A stretch of DNA of 44,060 nucleotides, taken from positions 1-44,060 of the forward strand of contig CAIPGC010000126.1 in assembly GCA_903864505.1 (NCBI GenBank), in the 5' to 3' direction. The DNA comes from an uncultured beta proteobacterium. GTDB taxonomy: Bacteria; Pseudomonadota; Gammaproteobacteria; Burkholderiales; Burkholderiaceae_C. Of this stretch, positions 1-8,284 are shown piece after piece. A model generated the notes under the pieces. The model saw only the letters and a list, made by a program, of their open reading frames with translations. It searched no databases and was not told the origin of the DNA. The number at the start of each line of letters is the position of its first letter. The first letter of the stretch is position 1. The translations under genes were made by a program, and so were the position numbers.

Positions 1-264
1 CAGGCGCTGCGCTCCGGTGTGCCGCAAGTGATATTGCCGCTTATTCTGGATCAGTTTCACCATGCGCACCGTATGTACGTTGCGGGTCTGGCACCAAGTC
101 CCGTTCCCATGGAGAAAATCACTGCAATTGAACTGACTCGGGCCATTAGAGAAGCACTGGTTCTGCCAAGTAGTACTCGTCAGATTACGGCCGTTCGGTT
201 GCAGTCGAGTAATGGGCGCGAACAAGTCGCTCAGCGGCTAGAGGAAGTCTTTCTAGATCGATGA
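1..264 (+). CDS. Glycosyltransferase C-terminal end (UDP-glycosyltransferase / GT28-like), partial
   Basis: The reading frame is open from base 1 and stops at 262-264, so the 5' part lies outside the window; the GTG listed in the ORF track is internal. The visible 87 residues contain SGVPQVILPLILDQFHHAHR. This resembles the C-terminal nucleotide-sugar-binding segment of UGT/sterol-glucosyltransferase-type and GT28 enzymes, where a G-V-P-Q motif is followed by an acidic-Gln pair before the second half of the Rossmann fold. It is followed by an Ala/Leu-rich helix typical of the last helix of these proteins. The acceptor cannot be inferred from this fragment. The neighbour downstream is on the opposite strand, so it is the last gene of its own transcript. 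Confidence 0.6.
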   Translation, partial: QALRSGVPQVILPLILDQFHHAHRMYVAGLAPSPVPMEKITAIELTRAIREALVLPSSTRQITAVRLQSSNGREQVAQRLEEVFLDR

Positions 265-394
265 AACGGCCAAGCTGGGGTACTAGTGGCGGCAGGCAAT
301 GGCGGAGCTCCTACCCGCGCCAACAATCAACTCGTGAAAATGTTCGCTTAGCAAGCATGGAGACATCAACGTCACCGACCAGTCCGTTAGCGGA

Positions 395-733
395 CTACTT
401 CGGCCCTTCAACAGTCACTTTGATGCTGGAATACCATTCAGCCAAATTCTCAATATCAGCATCCGTCAGAGACTTCGCGATGATGCTCATCTGCGGATCC
501 TTCCGGGCTCCAGCACGAAATGCGCGCAACTGGGTAATGATGTAGACCTTTTGTTGCCCGCTCAAATTGGCCGCTTCGGCAAGAATTGCGACACCATCGA
601 ACCCATGACAGACTTGGCAAAGCGTCTGCACCTTAGTGCGCACTGCATCCGGTTGATCTGCCATTGCCGCGTTCAACGAGTACGGAAATACCGCAATCAA
701 TGAAATCGAACAAAGCCACTTGAGCTTGAACAT
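395..733 (-). CDS. Small exported class I cytochrome c (c553-like)
   Basis: The protein has 112 residues. It begins with a signal peptide (MFKLK, a hydrophobic stretch, then an A-A-M-A cleavage region near residue 24) and has one haem-binding motif CQVCH at about residues 39-43. A distal methionine in KDPQMSIIAKSL is a candidate sixth ligand, and the C-terminal helix DADIENLAEWYSSI is typical of c553/c4 folds. I start at the ATG at 733 because GGGGAGCAGGTC precedes it and the signal peptide begins there; the longer 176-residue ORF runs into the upstream gene. It is the second gene behind the PQQ sugar dehydrogenase, so it is probably that enzyme's periplasmic electron acceptor or a downstream carrier. 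An intrinsic terminator lies between the two genes. Confidence 0.85.
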   Translation of the reverse strand: MFKLKWLCSISLIAVFPYSLNAAMADQPDAVRTKVQTLCQVCHGFDGVAILAEAANLSGQQKVYIITQLRAFRAGARKDPQMSIIAKSLTDADIENLAEWYSSIKVTVEGPK

Positions 734-743
734 GACCTGCTCC

Positions 744-780
744 CCAAAAAACAAAAAGGGCCGGGCAAAACGCCCAGCCC
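744..780 (-). terminator. Intrinsic terminator between sugar dehydrogenase and cytochrome c
   Basis: Read on the minus strand, GGGC-T-GGGC and GCCC-G-GCCC form an 8-bp GC stem with one central mismatch and a GTTTT loop. The T-rich run CTTTTTGTTTTTT follows directly. It lies 18 bases after the dehydrogenase stop, and its T tract runs into the ribosome-binding region of the cytochrome gene. Expression of the cytochrome must therefore rely on read-through or another promoter. Confidence 0.75.
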
Positions 781-798
781 GCATTACCTCTGCAATAT

Positions 799-2115
799 CT
801 ATTTGCCTTGGTATGAAATGCGGTAGACCGCTCCAGCCTTGTCGTCGGAGACCAAAATAGAGCCATCGACATATTGCTGCACGTCGACCGGGCGTCCGAG
901 ATAAACGCCATCCGAATTCATCCACCCTTCGGCGAACGGTTCGGTCTTGACTGCATTGCCCTTGTCATCCAGATAGGTCACCATCACCCGGGCACCGCGG
1001 GGCTTGACCGCGTTCCAAGAACCATGCTGTGCGCTGAATATGGCATTTTGGTACTTGGCAGGAAATTGCTTGCCGGTATAGAACATCATGCCCAAATCAG
1101 CCGCATGTGCCACCATTTCAACCTGAGGCTTCACATAGTTATCGGCCATTTCCTTGGGAATGGTTTGGCTCTTGTACTCGTCTGTGCGAACTTCGCCGCC
1201 ACCGTAATACGGTGCACCATACCACCCACCCATTTTGAGCGTACCGTTAACCGCTGGTACCTTGTTCAACTCGCCGGGAGGAGTCTCATCGCCCATACCA
1301 TCGACCTGATTGTCGGTGAACCACAAACTCTTGTCCTTCGGATTGAATGCCAAGCCTGATGAGTTGCGAACACCCGTTGCTACCACCTTGCGGTCTCCGC
1401 CGTCACGGTTAAAGCTGACGATGCCACCAATGCCCCACTTACGATAAAGATCCACCTTCTCCGGGGGTTGGACATTGAATGGTTGTCCCAGGGTGATATA
1501 GATTCGATTATCCGGTCCGATCACGCAGGCGCGAGCGGTGTGGTTATATGACTCCTCGTCCGCGGGAATCAAGTCACCTTGCTTGACAATTGCGAATGCA
1601 ACGGTGTCAGACCCCTCCATAAAATATTCTGCGGCCGGGAACATCATCACGCGGTTACGCTCAGCGATGAAGAGGAAGCCGTCAGGCGAATAGCAGGTGC
1701 CTGCAGGAATGTCGAACTTGACACTGGGGCTGAACTCTTCGACTGTGTCGGCCACGTTATCCATGTCGCGATCGTTGACGGAGTAAACAGTTGACTTCCG
1801 TGTCCCCACCCATACCGCTGCGGTGTTGCGACTGACCGCCATTCCACGTGCATCAGGAACAATGGCGAACAGTTCAATTTTGAAGCCCTCTGGCAACTTG
1901 ATTTGTTGAAGAACTTTCTTCAGGTTATCAGCGTACGTACCGCCCTGTGCGATACGTTTCATTGGACCAGTGTCGGTCCGCTTAAATGCGCCTAGTTTTT
2001 CCAGGTTTGCCGCGTCGTCTTTCGCAAAACCCGGGGTCGACACTAATGAGAACGCCAAGCTAACAGCTACCAGCGTTGCGCTTTTCTTAAACACACTTCC
2101 AATTTTCTGTTTCAT
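799..2115 (-). CDS. PQQ-dependent sugar dehydrogenase (soluble GDH / sorbosone dehydrogenase family)
   Basis: The protein has 438 residues with an N-terminal signal peptide (MKQKIG, hydrophobic core, cleavage near TPGFA). The rest looks like a six-bladed beta-propeller of the soluble aldose/sorbosone dehydrogenase family. Segments seen include LPEGFKIELFAIVPDARGMA near the start, RNSSGLAFNPKDKSLWFTDN in the middle, IFSAQHGSWNAVKPRGARV and a late GRPVDVQQYVDGSILVSDD blade. These match the PQQ and calcium site segments of the family. I chose the ATG at 2115 over the upstream in-frame start because AGAGGAG lies eight bases before it and the signal peptide starts there. It should oxidise a sugar or other alcohol in the periplasm and pass electrons to a cytochrome such as the one next door. 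The substrate is not inferable. Confidence 0.85.
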   Translation of the reverse strand: MKQKIGSVFKKSATLVAVSLAFSLVSTPGFAKDDAANLEKLGAFKRTDTGPMKRIAQGGTYADNLKKVLQQIKLPEGFKIELFAIVPDARGMAVSRNTAAVWVGTRKSTVYSVNDRDMDNVADTVEEFSPSVKFDIPAGTCYSPDGFLFIAERNRVMMFPAAEYFMEGSDTVAFAIVKQGDLIPADEESYNHTARACVIGPDNRIYITLGQPFNVQPPEKVDLYRKWGIGGIVSFNRDGGDRKVVATGVRNSSGLAFNPKDKSLWFTDNQVDGMGDETPPGELNKVPAVNGTLKMGGWYGAPYYGGGEVRTDEYKSQTIPKEMADNYVKPQVEMVAHAADLGMMFYTGKQFPAKYQNAIFSAQHGSWNAVKPRGARVMVTYLDDKGNAVKTEPFAEGWMNSDGVYLGRPVDVQQYVDGSILVSDDKAGAVYRISYQGK

Positions 2116-2158
2116 CTGCTCTCCTCTTTCTAATTGCGTGGACAATGATGTGTGACGT

Positions 2159-2177
2159 AACGTAGCCCCTCTACGTT
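2159..2177. promoter_or_regulatory. Inverted repeat upstream of the sugar dehydrogenase
   Basis: AACGTAG-CCCCT-CTACGTT is a perfect 7-bp inverted repeat with a 5-base spacer. It lies 44 bases upstream of the dehydrogenase start codon. The position fits an operator or a 5' leader hairpin; no regulator is encoded beside it. A further GACGTAA half-site overlaps its left arm. Confidence 0.35.
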
Positions 2178-2289
2178 GAAGCCAAAGTCAGTTTGGCACA
2201 CTTCATTTCGTGACCTATTAGTGCAAACCCTAGCGCAAGAAAGCCCCTTCAAACTAGCTGGAAATAGAATTTTCGCCATGCTCAATTGA

Positions 2290-2514
2290 TTGAAATATGG
2301 GCGTCAAATCAAGGAATATTCTTTAGTGAGATTTGATGCGCCTACTGCAATCCAGAGCGTCAATCGTGAACAAATTCGGACGGAAGGACCACAGGTCAGT
2401 TTGTCTGAAACACTCCACCGTGTTCCAGGCCTGACGATATTGGAGCGCCAAAACTACGCCCTGGATTTGCAGGCTTCGATTCGAGGCTTTGGTGCGCGCT
2501 CGGCATTTGGTGTC
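2290..2514 (+). pseudogene. Remnant of a TonB-dependent receptor (plug domain only)
   Basis: The frame encodes RFDAPTAIQSVNREQIRT, then LSETLHRVPGLTILERQN and LQASIRGFGARSAFGV. This is the plug domain of a TonB-dependent outer-membrane receptor, including the conserved S-I-R-G-F-G region. The signal peptide, TonB box and entire beta-barrel are missing. Homology stops at codon 2512-2514, where an intact receptor would continue with the next plug strand. From there the bases belong to the end of the oppositely oriented pentapeptide gene, whose stop codon is at 2513-2515. The ORF continues to 2640 only as antisense to that gene. No convincing signal peptide or ribosome-binding site is seen upstream, so I regard it as a dead fragment. 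Confidence 0.75.
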
Positions 2515-2950
2515 ACTTACACACGCCTATGGAACCAATCCCACACACCTTCTTTCCATCCGTCCATGTGGTTCGGTAGAGATCGGTTCCCTGGAGATTG
2601 GCACCTAAAATATCAGCTTGATCCAGGTTTGCATCCCTGATATTCGCCCATTGAAGGTTGGCATCTCGGAGATCGGCTCCGCGTAGAAACTCACCGTTGC
2701 TACGCATGCTGCCAAAGTCTGCACCCGCCAGACGAGCATGCTGCAGGTTAACCCCCCTCAGATTTGCGCCTCTAAGGTCAGCGCCCTGAAGGTCTGCTCC
2801 CTCTAGGTTCGCCTTCTCCAGATTTGCGCCGTGCTTGTCACATCCGCTCCAATCTACATTTGGCGCTGGCGCGTCAAGACAAGCCGCATCGGCTACAAGT
2901 AAGCCATGTGACAGCGCCACCCATAAAGCAACTCGACACAAGTATTTCAC
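2513..2950 (-). CDS. Exported pentapeptide-repeat protein
   Basis: The protein has 145 residues and starts with GTG at 2950. AAGGA stands nine bases upstream, and translation from there gives a clear signal peptide (MKYLCRVALWVALSHG, cleavage near VADA). The ORF-track version adds 33 residues without signal character. The mature protein contains tandem A(D/N)LXX pentapeptide repeats, for example ANLEKANLEGADLQGADLRG, then a second block ADLRDANLQWANIRDANLDQ. These form a right-handed quadrilateral beta-helix. Four cysteines are present: two before the repeats and two close to the C-terminus (KKVCGIGSIGVCK), which could form disulfides in the periplasm. The molecular function is unknown; exported pentapeptide proteins have no single role. 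Confidence 0.8.
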   Translation of the reverse strand: MKYLCRVALWVALSHGLLVADAACLDAPAPNVDWSGCDKHGANLEKANLEGADLQGADLRGANLRGVNLQHARLAGADFGSMRSNGEFLRGADLRDANLQWANIRDANLDQADILGANLQGTDLYRTTWTDGKKVCGIGSIGVCK

Positions 2951-3363
2951 TTTCGTTTCCTTCGCCAAGAAGCGGTTGTTTGAATCATTTTCTTCGAATC
3001 GCTGCTCAAGTGCAGGTTTCTGGTTGGAAACCTCATCGACTGCTCTCACTGACCCGTCATGGGATCAACAAATGTCCGCAATGGAGCGACGTAACCCAGA
3101 GTCGGGTCTTGTTTAGGTTTGTAGGATGCCCGACCGCAGTGGCTTGCCAATGACATACCGGGTGCGCCCAAGGTTGGGCGTCGTACAAGCCTCAGGGGAG
3201 GAAACCGCGGGGACCGAGGCGGCCCGAGTTCAAAGCGAGTTGCTTATGGGGATTTGAGATTGCGAGGGGTTGCAACGAAGTCTGAACGGACGGTGTTGCG
3301 GGCTCATGTTTGATGTAACCCGCCTCAAATCACTGCAATACCCTGCTTTCACTGGAGAAATGG
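2951..3363. other. Non-coding stretch between pentapeptide gene and tRNA-Val
   Basis: About 410 bases without a convincing gene. The ORFs in the track here have no ribosome-binding site or recognisable domain. It contains the perfect palindrome CGCCCAA-GG-TTGGGCG at 3165-3180 without a T tract, followed by a GC-rich segment. Nothing else is recognised. Confidence 0.5.
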
Positions 3364-3439
3364 TGGTGGGTGATGACGGGCTCGAACCGCCGACCTACGC
3401 CTTGTAAGGGCGCCGCTCTACCAACTGAGCTAATCACCC
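3364..3439 (-). tRNA. tRNA-Val (anticodon TAC)
   Basis: Read on the minus strand, GGGTGAT pairs with ATCACCC as a 7-bp acceptor stem, with A as discriminator and an encoded CCA. The D arm TAGCTCAGTTGGTAGAGC and T arm CGGTTCGAGCCCG are canonical. The anticodon loop CTTACAA gives anticodon TAC, which reads GUA and related valine codons. It lies 17 bases downstream of the hupB stop codon on the same strand and is probably cotranscribed with it. Confidence 0.95.
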
Positions 3440-3456
3440 CACCTTCAACCTCAAAA

Positions 3457-3729
3457 TCAGTTCAACGCATCTTTCAATGCCTTGCCCGGACGGAACTTTG
3501 GAACTTTAGCAGCCTTGATTTTAATCGCAGCGCCAGTGCGTGGGTTTCGACCGGTACGGGCGGCCCGCTTGCCAACCGCAAAAGTACCGAATCCGACCAG
3601 CGACACAGAGCCACCCTTCTTCAGCGTTGTCTTGACGGCGCCAATGGTCGATTCCAAAGCGCGCGTCGCCGCAGCCTTAGAAATATCTGCATGTTTCGCG
3701 ATGTGCTCAATCAGTTCAGTTTTATTCAC
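3457..3729 (-). CDS. hupB: DNA-binding protein HU (beta-type)
   Basis: The protein has 90 residues, the normal HU length. It carries the HU/IHF signature [21 protein letters not shown] at about residues 46-66, which forms the DNA-contacting beta-arm including the conserved R-N-P-x-T-G. The N-terminus [20 protein letters not shown] is the usual dimerisation helix. The start codon is GTG at 3729, preceded by AAGGGG. HU compacts the nucleoid and supports replication and transcription as a dimer. A strong sigma-70-type promoter lies about 120 bases upstream, and tRNA-Val follows the gene directly. Confidence 0.95.
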   Translation of the reverse strand: MNKTELIEHIAKHADISKAAATRALESTIGAVKTTLKKGGSVSLVGFGTFAVGKRAARTGRNPRTGAAIKIKAAKVPKFRPGKALKDALN

Positions 3730-3846
3730 AAAGACCCCTTGTATGAATGAAGCGCAAATTCAAATAGCTCTTCAAAATCCTGTTCTTCGCCAACACAGCC
3801 CTTACGGCATGCATTAGAACCCCAGCAATTGCAGTTGCTGCATTCC

Positions 3847-3875
3847 ATTAAAGCCACCGGGCTCTTCCCTGTCAA
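3847..3875 (-). promoter_or_regulatory. Sigma-70 promoter of hupB
   Basis: On the minus strand, a perfect -35 box TTGACA (3875-3870) is followed by exactly 17 bases and the -10 box TTTAAT (3852-3847). It points at hupB and leaves a leader of roughly 110 bases. No other gene on this strand lies between it and hupB. Confidence 0.75.
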
Positions 3876-3925
3876 TATGCCATGCAACATTTAGGCAGTG
3901 CGGTCGCGAATTCTAGTCGCATTCT

Positions 3926-4516
3926 TTACCGCACCCGGGCACGAATTTCCGGCACCGCCTTTTGCAGGTAGTACACCATGGACCAGACGGTAAGCACGGC
4001 CGCCGCCCAAATGAGCCATGCTCCCCACAAATGGGTGTTGATCACACCCAGTAAATGACCATCGAACAACAAAAAAGGAATTGCAACCATTTGCACCACC
4101 GTCTTCAATTTTCCAATCATGTGCACCGCGACGCTTTTTGACGCGCCAATCTGTGCCATCCACTCGCGCAATGCCGAAATCGCAATTTCCCGACCAATGA
4201 TGATGAGTGCGACAAAGACATCCGTACGCTGCAAATGCACAAGAACCAGCACACAGGCACAGACCAGGAATTTGTCAGCCACCGGGTCCAGGAAAGCTCC
4301 AAAAGACGAAGTCTGATTCAGCCTTCGCGCCAAATATCCGTCCAACCAGTCGGTCAGCGCAAACACCACGAACATCACCGTGGCAATCAAATTCTTTTCA
4401 CCTTGTGTTGTAAACGATTCAGGCAAATAGAACACGCCAACGATCAGTGGAATCGCGAAAATACGCGTCCAAGTCATGATCGTCGGAATGGTGGTAAACA
4501 TGCCTAATTGTGGCAT
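3926..4516 (-). CDS. pgsA: CDP-diacylglycerol--glycerol-3-phosphate 3-phosphatidyltransferase
   Basis: This inner-membrane enzyme makes phosphatidylglycerol phosphate, the first committed step of phosphatidylglycerol synthesis. The 196-residue protein has the CDP-alcohol phosphotransferase signature DG-x2-AR-x8-G-x3-D-x3-D, seen as DGYLARRL and then FGAFLDPVADK at about residues 59-82. Several membrane segments surround it. The first ATG (4516) is only two bases after the uvrC stop codon, suggesting translational coupling. An ATG at 4501 (MFTTIPTIMTWTR) fits the usual start of the family equally well, and neither has a strong Shine-Dalgarno sequence. The uvrC-pgsA order is common in proteobacteria. 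Confidence 0.92.
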   Translation of the reverse strand: MPQLGMFTTIPTIMTWTRIFAIPLIVGVFYLPESFTTQGEKNLIATVMFVVFALTDWLDGYLARRLNQTSSFGAFLDPVADKFLVCACVLVLVHLQRTDVFVALIIIGREIAISALREWMAQIGASKSVAVHMIGKLKTVVQMVAIPFLLFDGHLLGVINTHLWGAWLIWAAAVLTVWSMVYYLQKAVPEIRARVR

Positions 4517-4518
4517 GC

Positions 4519-6429
4519 CTAGTGCAACGCACGGTAGATTTCTTCCGCCAGTTCGCGTGAAATGCCTTCCACGTTGGCAAGGTCTTCGGCGCTTGCCAAG
4601 GCGACTCCGCGCACGCCCCCAAAACGCTGCAACAATCGAGCGCGCCGCTTGGGACCAATGCCAGCAATCTCTTCAAGCTTGCCGCCGCCCACGCGCACTT
4701 TTGCGCGCTGTGCCCGCATGCCGGTAATGGCAAAGCGATGGGCCTCGTCGCGTATTTGAGCCACCAGCATCAAAGCAGCCGAATCGGCGCCAAGATAAAC
4801 CTTTTCGCGCCCGTCGGCAAACACCAGTTCCTCCAGACCGACCTTGCGCCCTTCGCCCTTCTCAACACCTGCGATCAGAGACAAATCCAGGCCCAGGTCG
4901 TGAAACACCTCGCGCGCTATCGCGACCTGCCCCTTGCCACCATCGACCAGCACCAGATCGGGCAGTCGACCCGTGCCCGGTGGCGTGGTGCCCGCATGCT
5001 TGGACTGTTTCAATACTTCGGCCAGTTTGCCATAGCGCCGGGTAAGTACCTGGCGCATGGCGGCATAGTCATCGCCTGGCGTAATGCCTTCAATGTTGTA
5101 GCGGCGGTATTGCGCGTTTTGCATGCTGTGATGCTGAAAAACCACGCACGATGCCTGGGTAGCCTCGCCAGACGTGTGCGAGATATCAAAACACTCCACC
5201 CGCAGGGCATCCAGATTTTCCAAAGGCAAATCCAGCGCGTCGACCAGCGCACGCGTTCGTGCCTGCTGTGAACCCTCTTCGGCCAGCAGTCGCCCCAGTT
5301 GCAACGCGGCGTTGGTTTGCGCCATTTCCAGCCACGCCCTGCGCTGCTCGCGTGGTTGGTACACTGCGTTCACCCTGATCCCGGTCTGTTCGATGAGTGC
5401 TTGCAGCAGGGACTTACTGACGCGCTCGCTGAGAATAAGTGTGGCAGGCATGGGAATGCTGATGTAGTGCTGCGCAAGGAATGCTTCCAGTACCTGCACC
5501 TCCACCGGTGTCGTACCAGATACCACGGCATCATCTTCTTCAAATCCGATAGCCTCGTCCACCTGGACCGGAAAGTAGGGCCGGTCTCCCAGATGTCTGC
5601 CTCCGCGCACCATAGCCAGATTGACGCAGGCCCGTCCACCCCGCACCTTCACAGCGAGAATGTCTACATCGCGGTCCTCCACGTTGTCCATCGATTGTTG
5701 GTGCAATACATTGGAGAGGGCGGCAACCTGGTTACGCAGTTCCGCCGCCTGCTCAAACTCGAGTTGCTCGGCGTGCGCCATCATGCGCGCCTCCAGCGTG
5801 CGCATCACGTCCAGCGCATCACCGCGCAAAAACCGCTCGGCATTGGCAACATCGTTACCGTAATCCTGAACCGAAATATGACCCACGCAGGGTGCTGAAC
5901 AACGCTTGATCTGGTACAACAAGCAGGGCCGTGATCGATTGCTGAACACGGTGTCCTCGCAGGTGCGCAGACGAAAAACCTTCTGCATCAGCAGAATTGC
6001 TTCCTTTACCGCCCATGCACTGGGATAGGGGCCGAAATAGTGATGTTTCTTTTCTATTGTCCCGCGGTAATACGTTACCCGAGTGAAATCCGTGCCACCG
6101 GTCATCTTCAGGTAGGGGTAACTCTTGTCGTCCCGAAACAGGATGTTGTACCTGGGGTTGAGTGTCTTGATGAGGTTGTTTTCGAGAAGCAGCGCCTCAG
6201 CTTCGGAGCGCACCACTGTGGTCTCCAGGCGCACGATCTTGCTCACCATGTGCCCGATACGGGTGCCGCCATGGTTTTTCTGAAAATAGCTCGAAACCCG
6301 GCGCTTGAGGTTGATCGCCTTGCCAACGTAGAGCAACTGTTCTTCGGCATCGAAATAGCGGTACACCCCCGGCAAGGAAGGCAGGGCAGCTACTTCGCGC
6401 AACAGTTCATCGGAATGCGTCACAGACAT
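4519..6429 (-). CDS. uvrC: Excinuclease ABC subunit C
   Basis: UvrC makes the two incisions on either side of a DNA lesion in nucleotide excision repair, after handover from UvrA/UvrB. The 636-residue protein has the expected order. A GIY-YIG nuclease comes first (GVYRYF and [14 protein letters not shown], about residues 20-45). A UVR motif ([18 protein letters not shown]) follows near 220. The RNase-H-like endonuclease half contains [11 protein letters not shown] and [16 protein letters not shown]-terminal helix-hairpin-helix pair ([20 protein letters not shown]) ends it. I start at the ATG at 6429 ([10 protein letters not shown]), where family similarity begins. The 796-residue ORF adds 160 residues that are only antisense to earP. 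The start codons of uvrC and the divergent earP are 43 bases apart. Confidence 0.96.
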   Translation of the reverse strand: MSVTHSDELLREVAALPSLPGVYRYFDAEEQLLYVGKAINLKRRVSSYFQKNHGGTRIGHMVSKIVRLETTVVRSEAEALLLENNLIKTLNPRYNILFRDDKSYPYLKMTGGTDFTRVTYYRGTIEKKHHYFGPYPSAWAVKEAILLMQKVFRLRTCEDTVFSNRSRPCLLYQIKRCSAPCVGHISVQDYGNDVANAERFLRGDALDVMRTLEARMMAHAEQLEFEQAAELRNQVAALSNVLHQQSMDNVEDRDVDILAVKVRGGRACVNLAMVRGGRHLGDRPYFPVQVDEAIGFEEDDAVVSGTTPVEVQVLEAFLAQHYISIPMPATLILSERVSKSLLQALIEQTGIRVNAVYQPREQRRAWLEMAQTNAALQLGRLLAEEGSQQARTRALVDALDLPLENLDALRVECFDISHTSGEATQASCVVFQHHSMQNAQYRRYNIEGITPGDDYAAMRQVLTRRYGKLAEVLKQSKHAGTTPPGTGRLPDLVLVDGGKGQVAIAREVFHDLGLDLSLIAGVEKGEGRKVGLEELVFADGREKVYLGADSAALMLVAQIRDEAHRFAITGMRAQRAKVRVGGGKLEEIAGIGPKRRARLLQRFGGVRGVALASAEDLANVEGISRELAEEIYRALH

Positions 6430-6472
6430 GGGACCGTATTGTGCGGCTTGGCAGATATGGACAATCGGGCGT

Positions 6473-7603
6473 ATGCAATGGGACATTTTCTGTCGGGTAG
6501 TCGACAACTTTGGTGACATAGGTGTGTGTTGGCGCCTGTGCGCCGACCTGTCCGCTCGGGGCGAACAGGTCCGTCTTTGGGTAGACGATGCCAGCACTCT
6601 GGAGTGGATGGCCCCGGGGGCCCTTCTGGGCAGTTGGTCGGGAGTGCAGGTTCTGGACTGGAAGCTTTCCACCGATCCCCGACTCCTGAGCTCCCTTTCA
6701 GCAGCAGCTATCTGGATCGAAGGTTTCGGCTGCGAAATCGCTCCTGAATTCATAGCTAGTCGCGCACACTCTGCCAGTGATATCGACCAAATGTGTACCC
6801 CAAATCCGATCTGGCTCAACTTGGAGTACCTGTCAGCACAAGCATACGTGGAACGCAGCCATGGACTGCAATCGCCAATCGGCCACGGCCCGGCACAAGG
6901 CTGGACCAAGCACTTCTATTACCCCGGCTTTTCCGACCGCACTGGCGGACTGCTGCGGGAGCGTGATTTGCCCCAGAGGATGGCCCGCTTCAATGCGCAG
7001 GACTGGTTGCACGCACAAGGGATCGTGCGCAAAACCCGGGAACGCATGCTGTCCGTGTTTTGCTATGAGCCACCCGTATTGGCGCAACTCCTGAAACAGC
7101 TTGCAACTGACACAACGCCCACCCATCTGCTGGTCACCTCGGGGCGCTCAGGCGCGTTCGTACGCGGTGAAATTGGTCGCCTAAATGGGCTGCAACCTTC
7201 ATGGAATATGCGCAAGTCGCTATCAATTTCATATCTTCCCCCGCTTTCACAACATGACTTCGATCACCTGTTATGGGCATGCGACCTGAATTTTGTGCGC
7301 GGCGAAGACTCGCTGGTTCGGGCTCTGTGGGCTGGCAAACCCCTAGTGTGGCAGATCTACCCCCAAGATGATGCCGCACACCACACCAAGCTCACCGCCT
7401 TTCTGGACATGATCAATGCCCCCGTTTCCCTGCGCCGCCTGCACGCCCAGTGGAATGGCATAGAACCGACGCGGTCGGGCACGCTGCTTGTACAGGACGA
7501 GATTGCCGCCTGGGGTGAATCCGTGAAATCTTCACGTGACCGGCTGCTAAAAATGGACGATCTGACAACGCAAATCATGCGTTTCGCTCGGAAAAACCGT
7601 TAA
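6473..7603 (+). CDS. earP: EF-P arginine rhamnosyltransferase EarP
   Basis: EarP transfers rhamnose from dTDP-rhamnose to Arg32 of elongation factor P. The 376-residue protein begins with the family hallmark [20 protein letters not shown]. It has [19 protein letters not shown] in the middle and the C-terminal donor site [19 protein letters not shown], containing the Glu needed for nucleotide-sugar binding. The ATG at 6473 is chosen because the protein family starts there; the ORF-track start at 6428 overlaps uvrC. The target gene efp follows 106 bases downstream. A segment near residues 90-105 (about 6740-6790) is longer than I expect for the family and coincides with a copy of a dispersed repeat. 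Confidence 0.93.
   Translation: MQWDIFCRVVDNFGDIGVCWRLCADLSARGEQVRLWVDDASTLEWMAPGALLGSWSGVQVLDWKLSTDPRLLSSLSAAAIWIEGFGCEIAPEFIASRAHSASDIDQMCTPNPIWLNLEYLSAQAYVERSHGLQSPIGHGPAQGWTKHFYYPGFSDRTGGLLRERDLPQRMARFNAQDWLHAQGIVRKTRERMLSVFCYEPPVLAQLLKQLATDTTPTHLLVTSGRSGAFVRGEIGRLNGLQPSWNMRKSLSISYLPPLSQHDFDHLLWACDLNFVRGEDSLVRALWAGKPLVWQIYPQDDAAHHTKLTAFLDMINAPVSLRRLHAQWNGIEPTRSGTLLVQDEIAAWGESVKSSRDRLLKMDDLTTQIMRFARKNR
6740..6779 (+). repeat. Dispersed repeat copy C inside earP
   Basis: GCTCCTGAATTCATAGCTAG and the following 20 bases align without gaps to the 40-base core of the copy at 35164, with the shared pattern GCT-CT-AATT--TAGCT and a later GCA-AC. It is read through in frame and adds residues around [12 protein letters not shown] to EarP. 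Similarity is partial, so the assignment is tentative. Confidence 0.4.
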
Positions 7604-7709
7604 AATTCAAGGCTTTGCTGATATTGCCGAGAAATTTACGCAAGTCATGCGCCCGCCGCATCTAGCGGCCTACACACGCTCAATTAGCGACACCTGTCCC
7701 CGACTCACC

Positions 7710-8264
7710 ATGAAAATCGCTCAAGAAATTCGCGCCGGCAACGTCATCATGCACGGCAAAGACCCCATGGTCGTTCTGAAAACCGAATACAGCCGCGGGG
7801 GTCGCAACTCTGCCACCGTACGCATGAAGCTCAAAAGTCTGATCGCCAATTTTGGCACCGAAGTGGTGTTCAAGGCCGACGACAAGATGGACCAGGTCAT
7901 CCTGGACAAGAAGGATTGCACCTACTCCTACTTTGCTGACCCCATGTACGTTTGCATGGACAGCGAGTACAACCAGTACGAAGTCGAGGCCGAGAACATG
8001 GGCGACACGCTCAACTACCTCGAAGACGGCATGGAACTCGAAGTCGTGTTCTACGACGGCAAGGCGATCTCGGTCGAGTTGCCTACCAGCGTGGTACGCG
8101 AAATTACGTGGACCGAACCCGCAGTCAAGGGTGACACCTCTGGCAAGGTCTTGAAGCCTGCCAAGATCGCCACAGGCTTTGAGGTTGGCGTGCCAATATT
8201 CGTAGCCCAGGGCGACAAGGTTGAAATCGACACCCGCACTGGCGAGTATCGCAAGCGCGTCTAA
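7710..8264 (+). CDS. efp: Elongation factor P (arginine type)
   Basis: EF-P binds between the P and E sites and relieves ribosome stalling at polyproline stretches. The 184-residue protein has the usual three beta-barrel domains. The tip loop of domain I reads [10 protein letters not shown], putting arginine at position 32. That is the residue rhamnosylated in the EarP branch of the family, where other branches have lysine. This agrees with earP directly upstream. The ATG at 7710 ([13 protein letters not shown]) is the family start; the longer ORF adds 21 unrelated residues. A strong terminator follows 20 bases after the stop codon. Confidence 0.97.
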   Translation: MKIAQEIRAGNVIMHGKDPMVVLKTEYSRGGRNSATVRMKLKSLIANFGTEVVFKADDKMDQVILDKKDCTYSYFADPMYVCMDSEYNQYEVEAENMGDTLNYLEDGMELEVVFYDGKAISVELPTSVVREITWTEPAVKGDTSGKVLKPAKIATGFEVGVPIFVAQGDKVEIDTRTGEYRKRV

Positions 8265-8284
8265 GCAGTCACGCTCCCAGCATA

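Noticed and set aside
734-925. Longer form of the cytochrome c ORF
   Set aside because: It overlaps the dehydrogenase and the terminator; the signal peptide and Shine-Dalgarno sequence both point to 733.
2290-2640. Intact 116-residue gene
   Set aside because: After 2514 the frame is only antisense to the pentapeptide gene, and the receptor fragment lacks signal peptide and barrel.
3165-3180. Palindrome CGCCCAA-GG-TTGGGCG as a terminator
   Set aside because: No T tract on either strand and a 2-base loop; role unknown.
6430-6909. 160-residue N-terminal extension of UvrC in the ORF track
   Set aside because: It is antisense to earP and absent from the UvrC family; the real N-terminus [10 protein letters not shown] begins at 6429.
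7208-7232. Possible further repeat copy in earP (GTCGCTATCAATTTCATATC)
   Set aside because: Only the first 17 bases resemble the repeat; the ACGGGCG core is missing.
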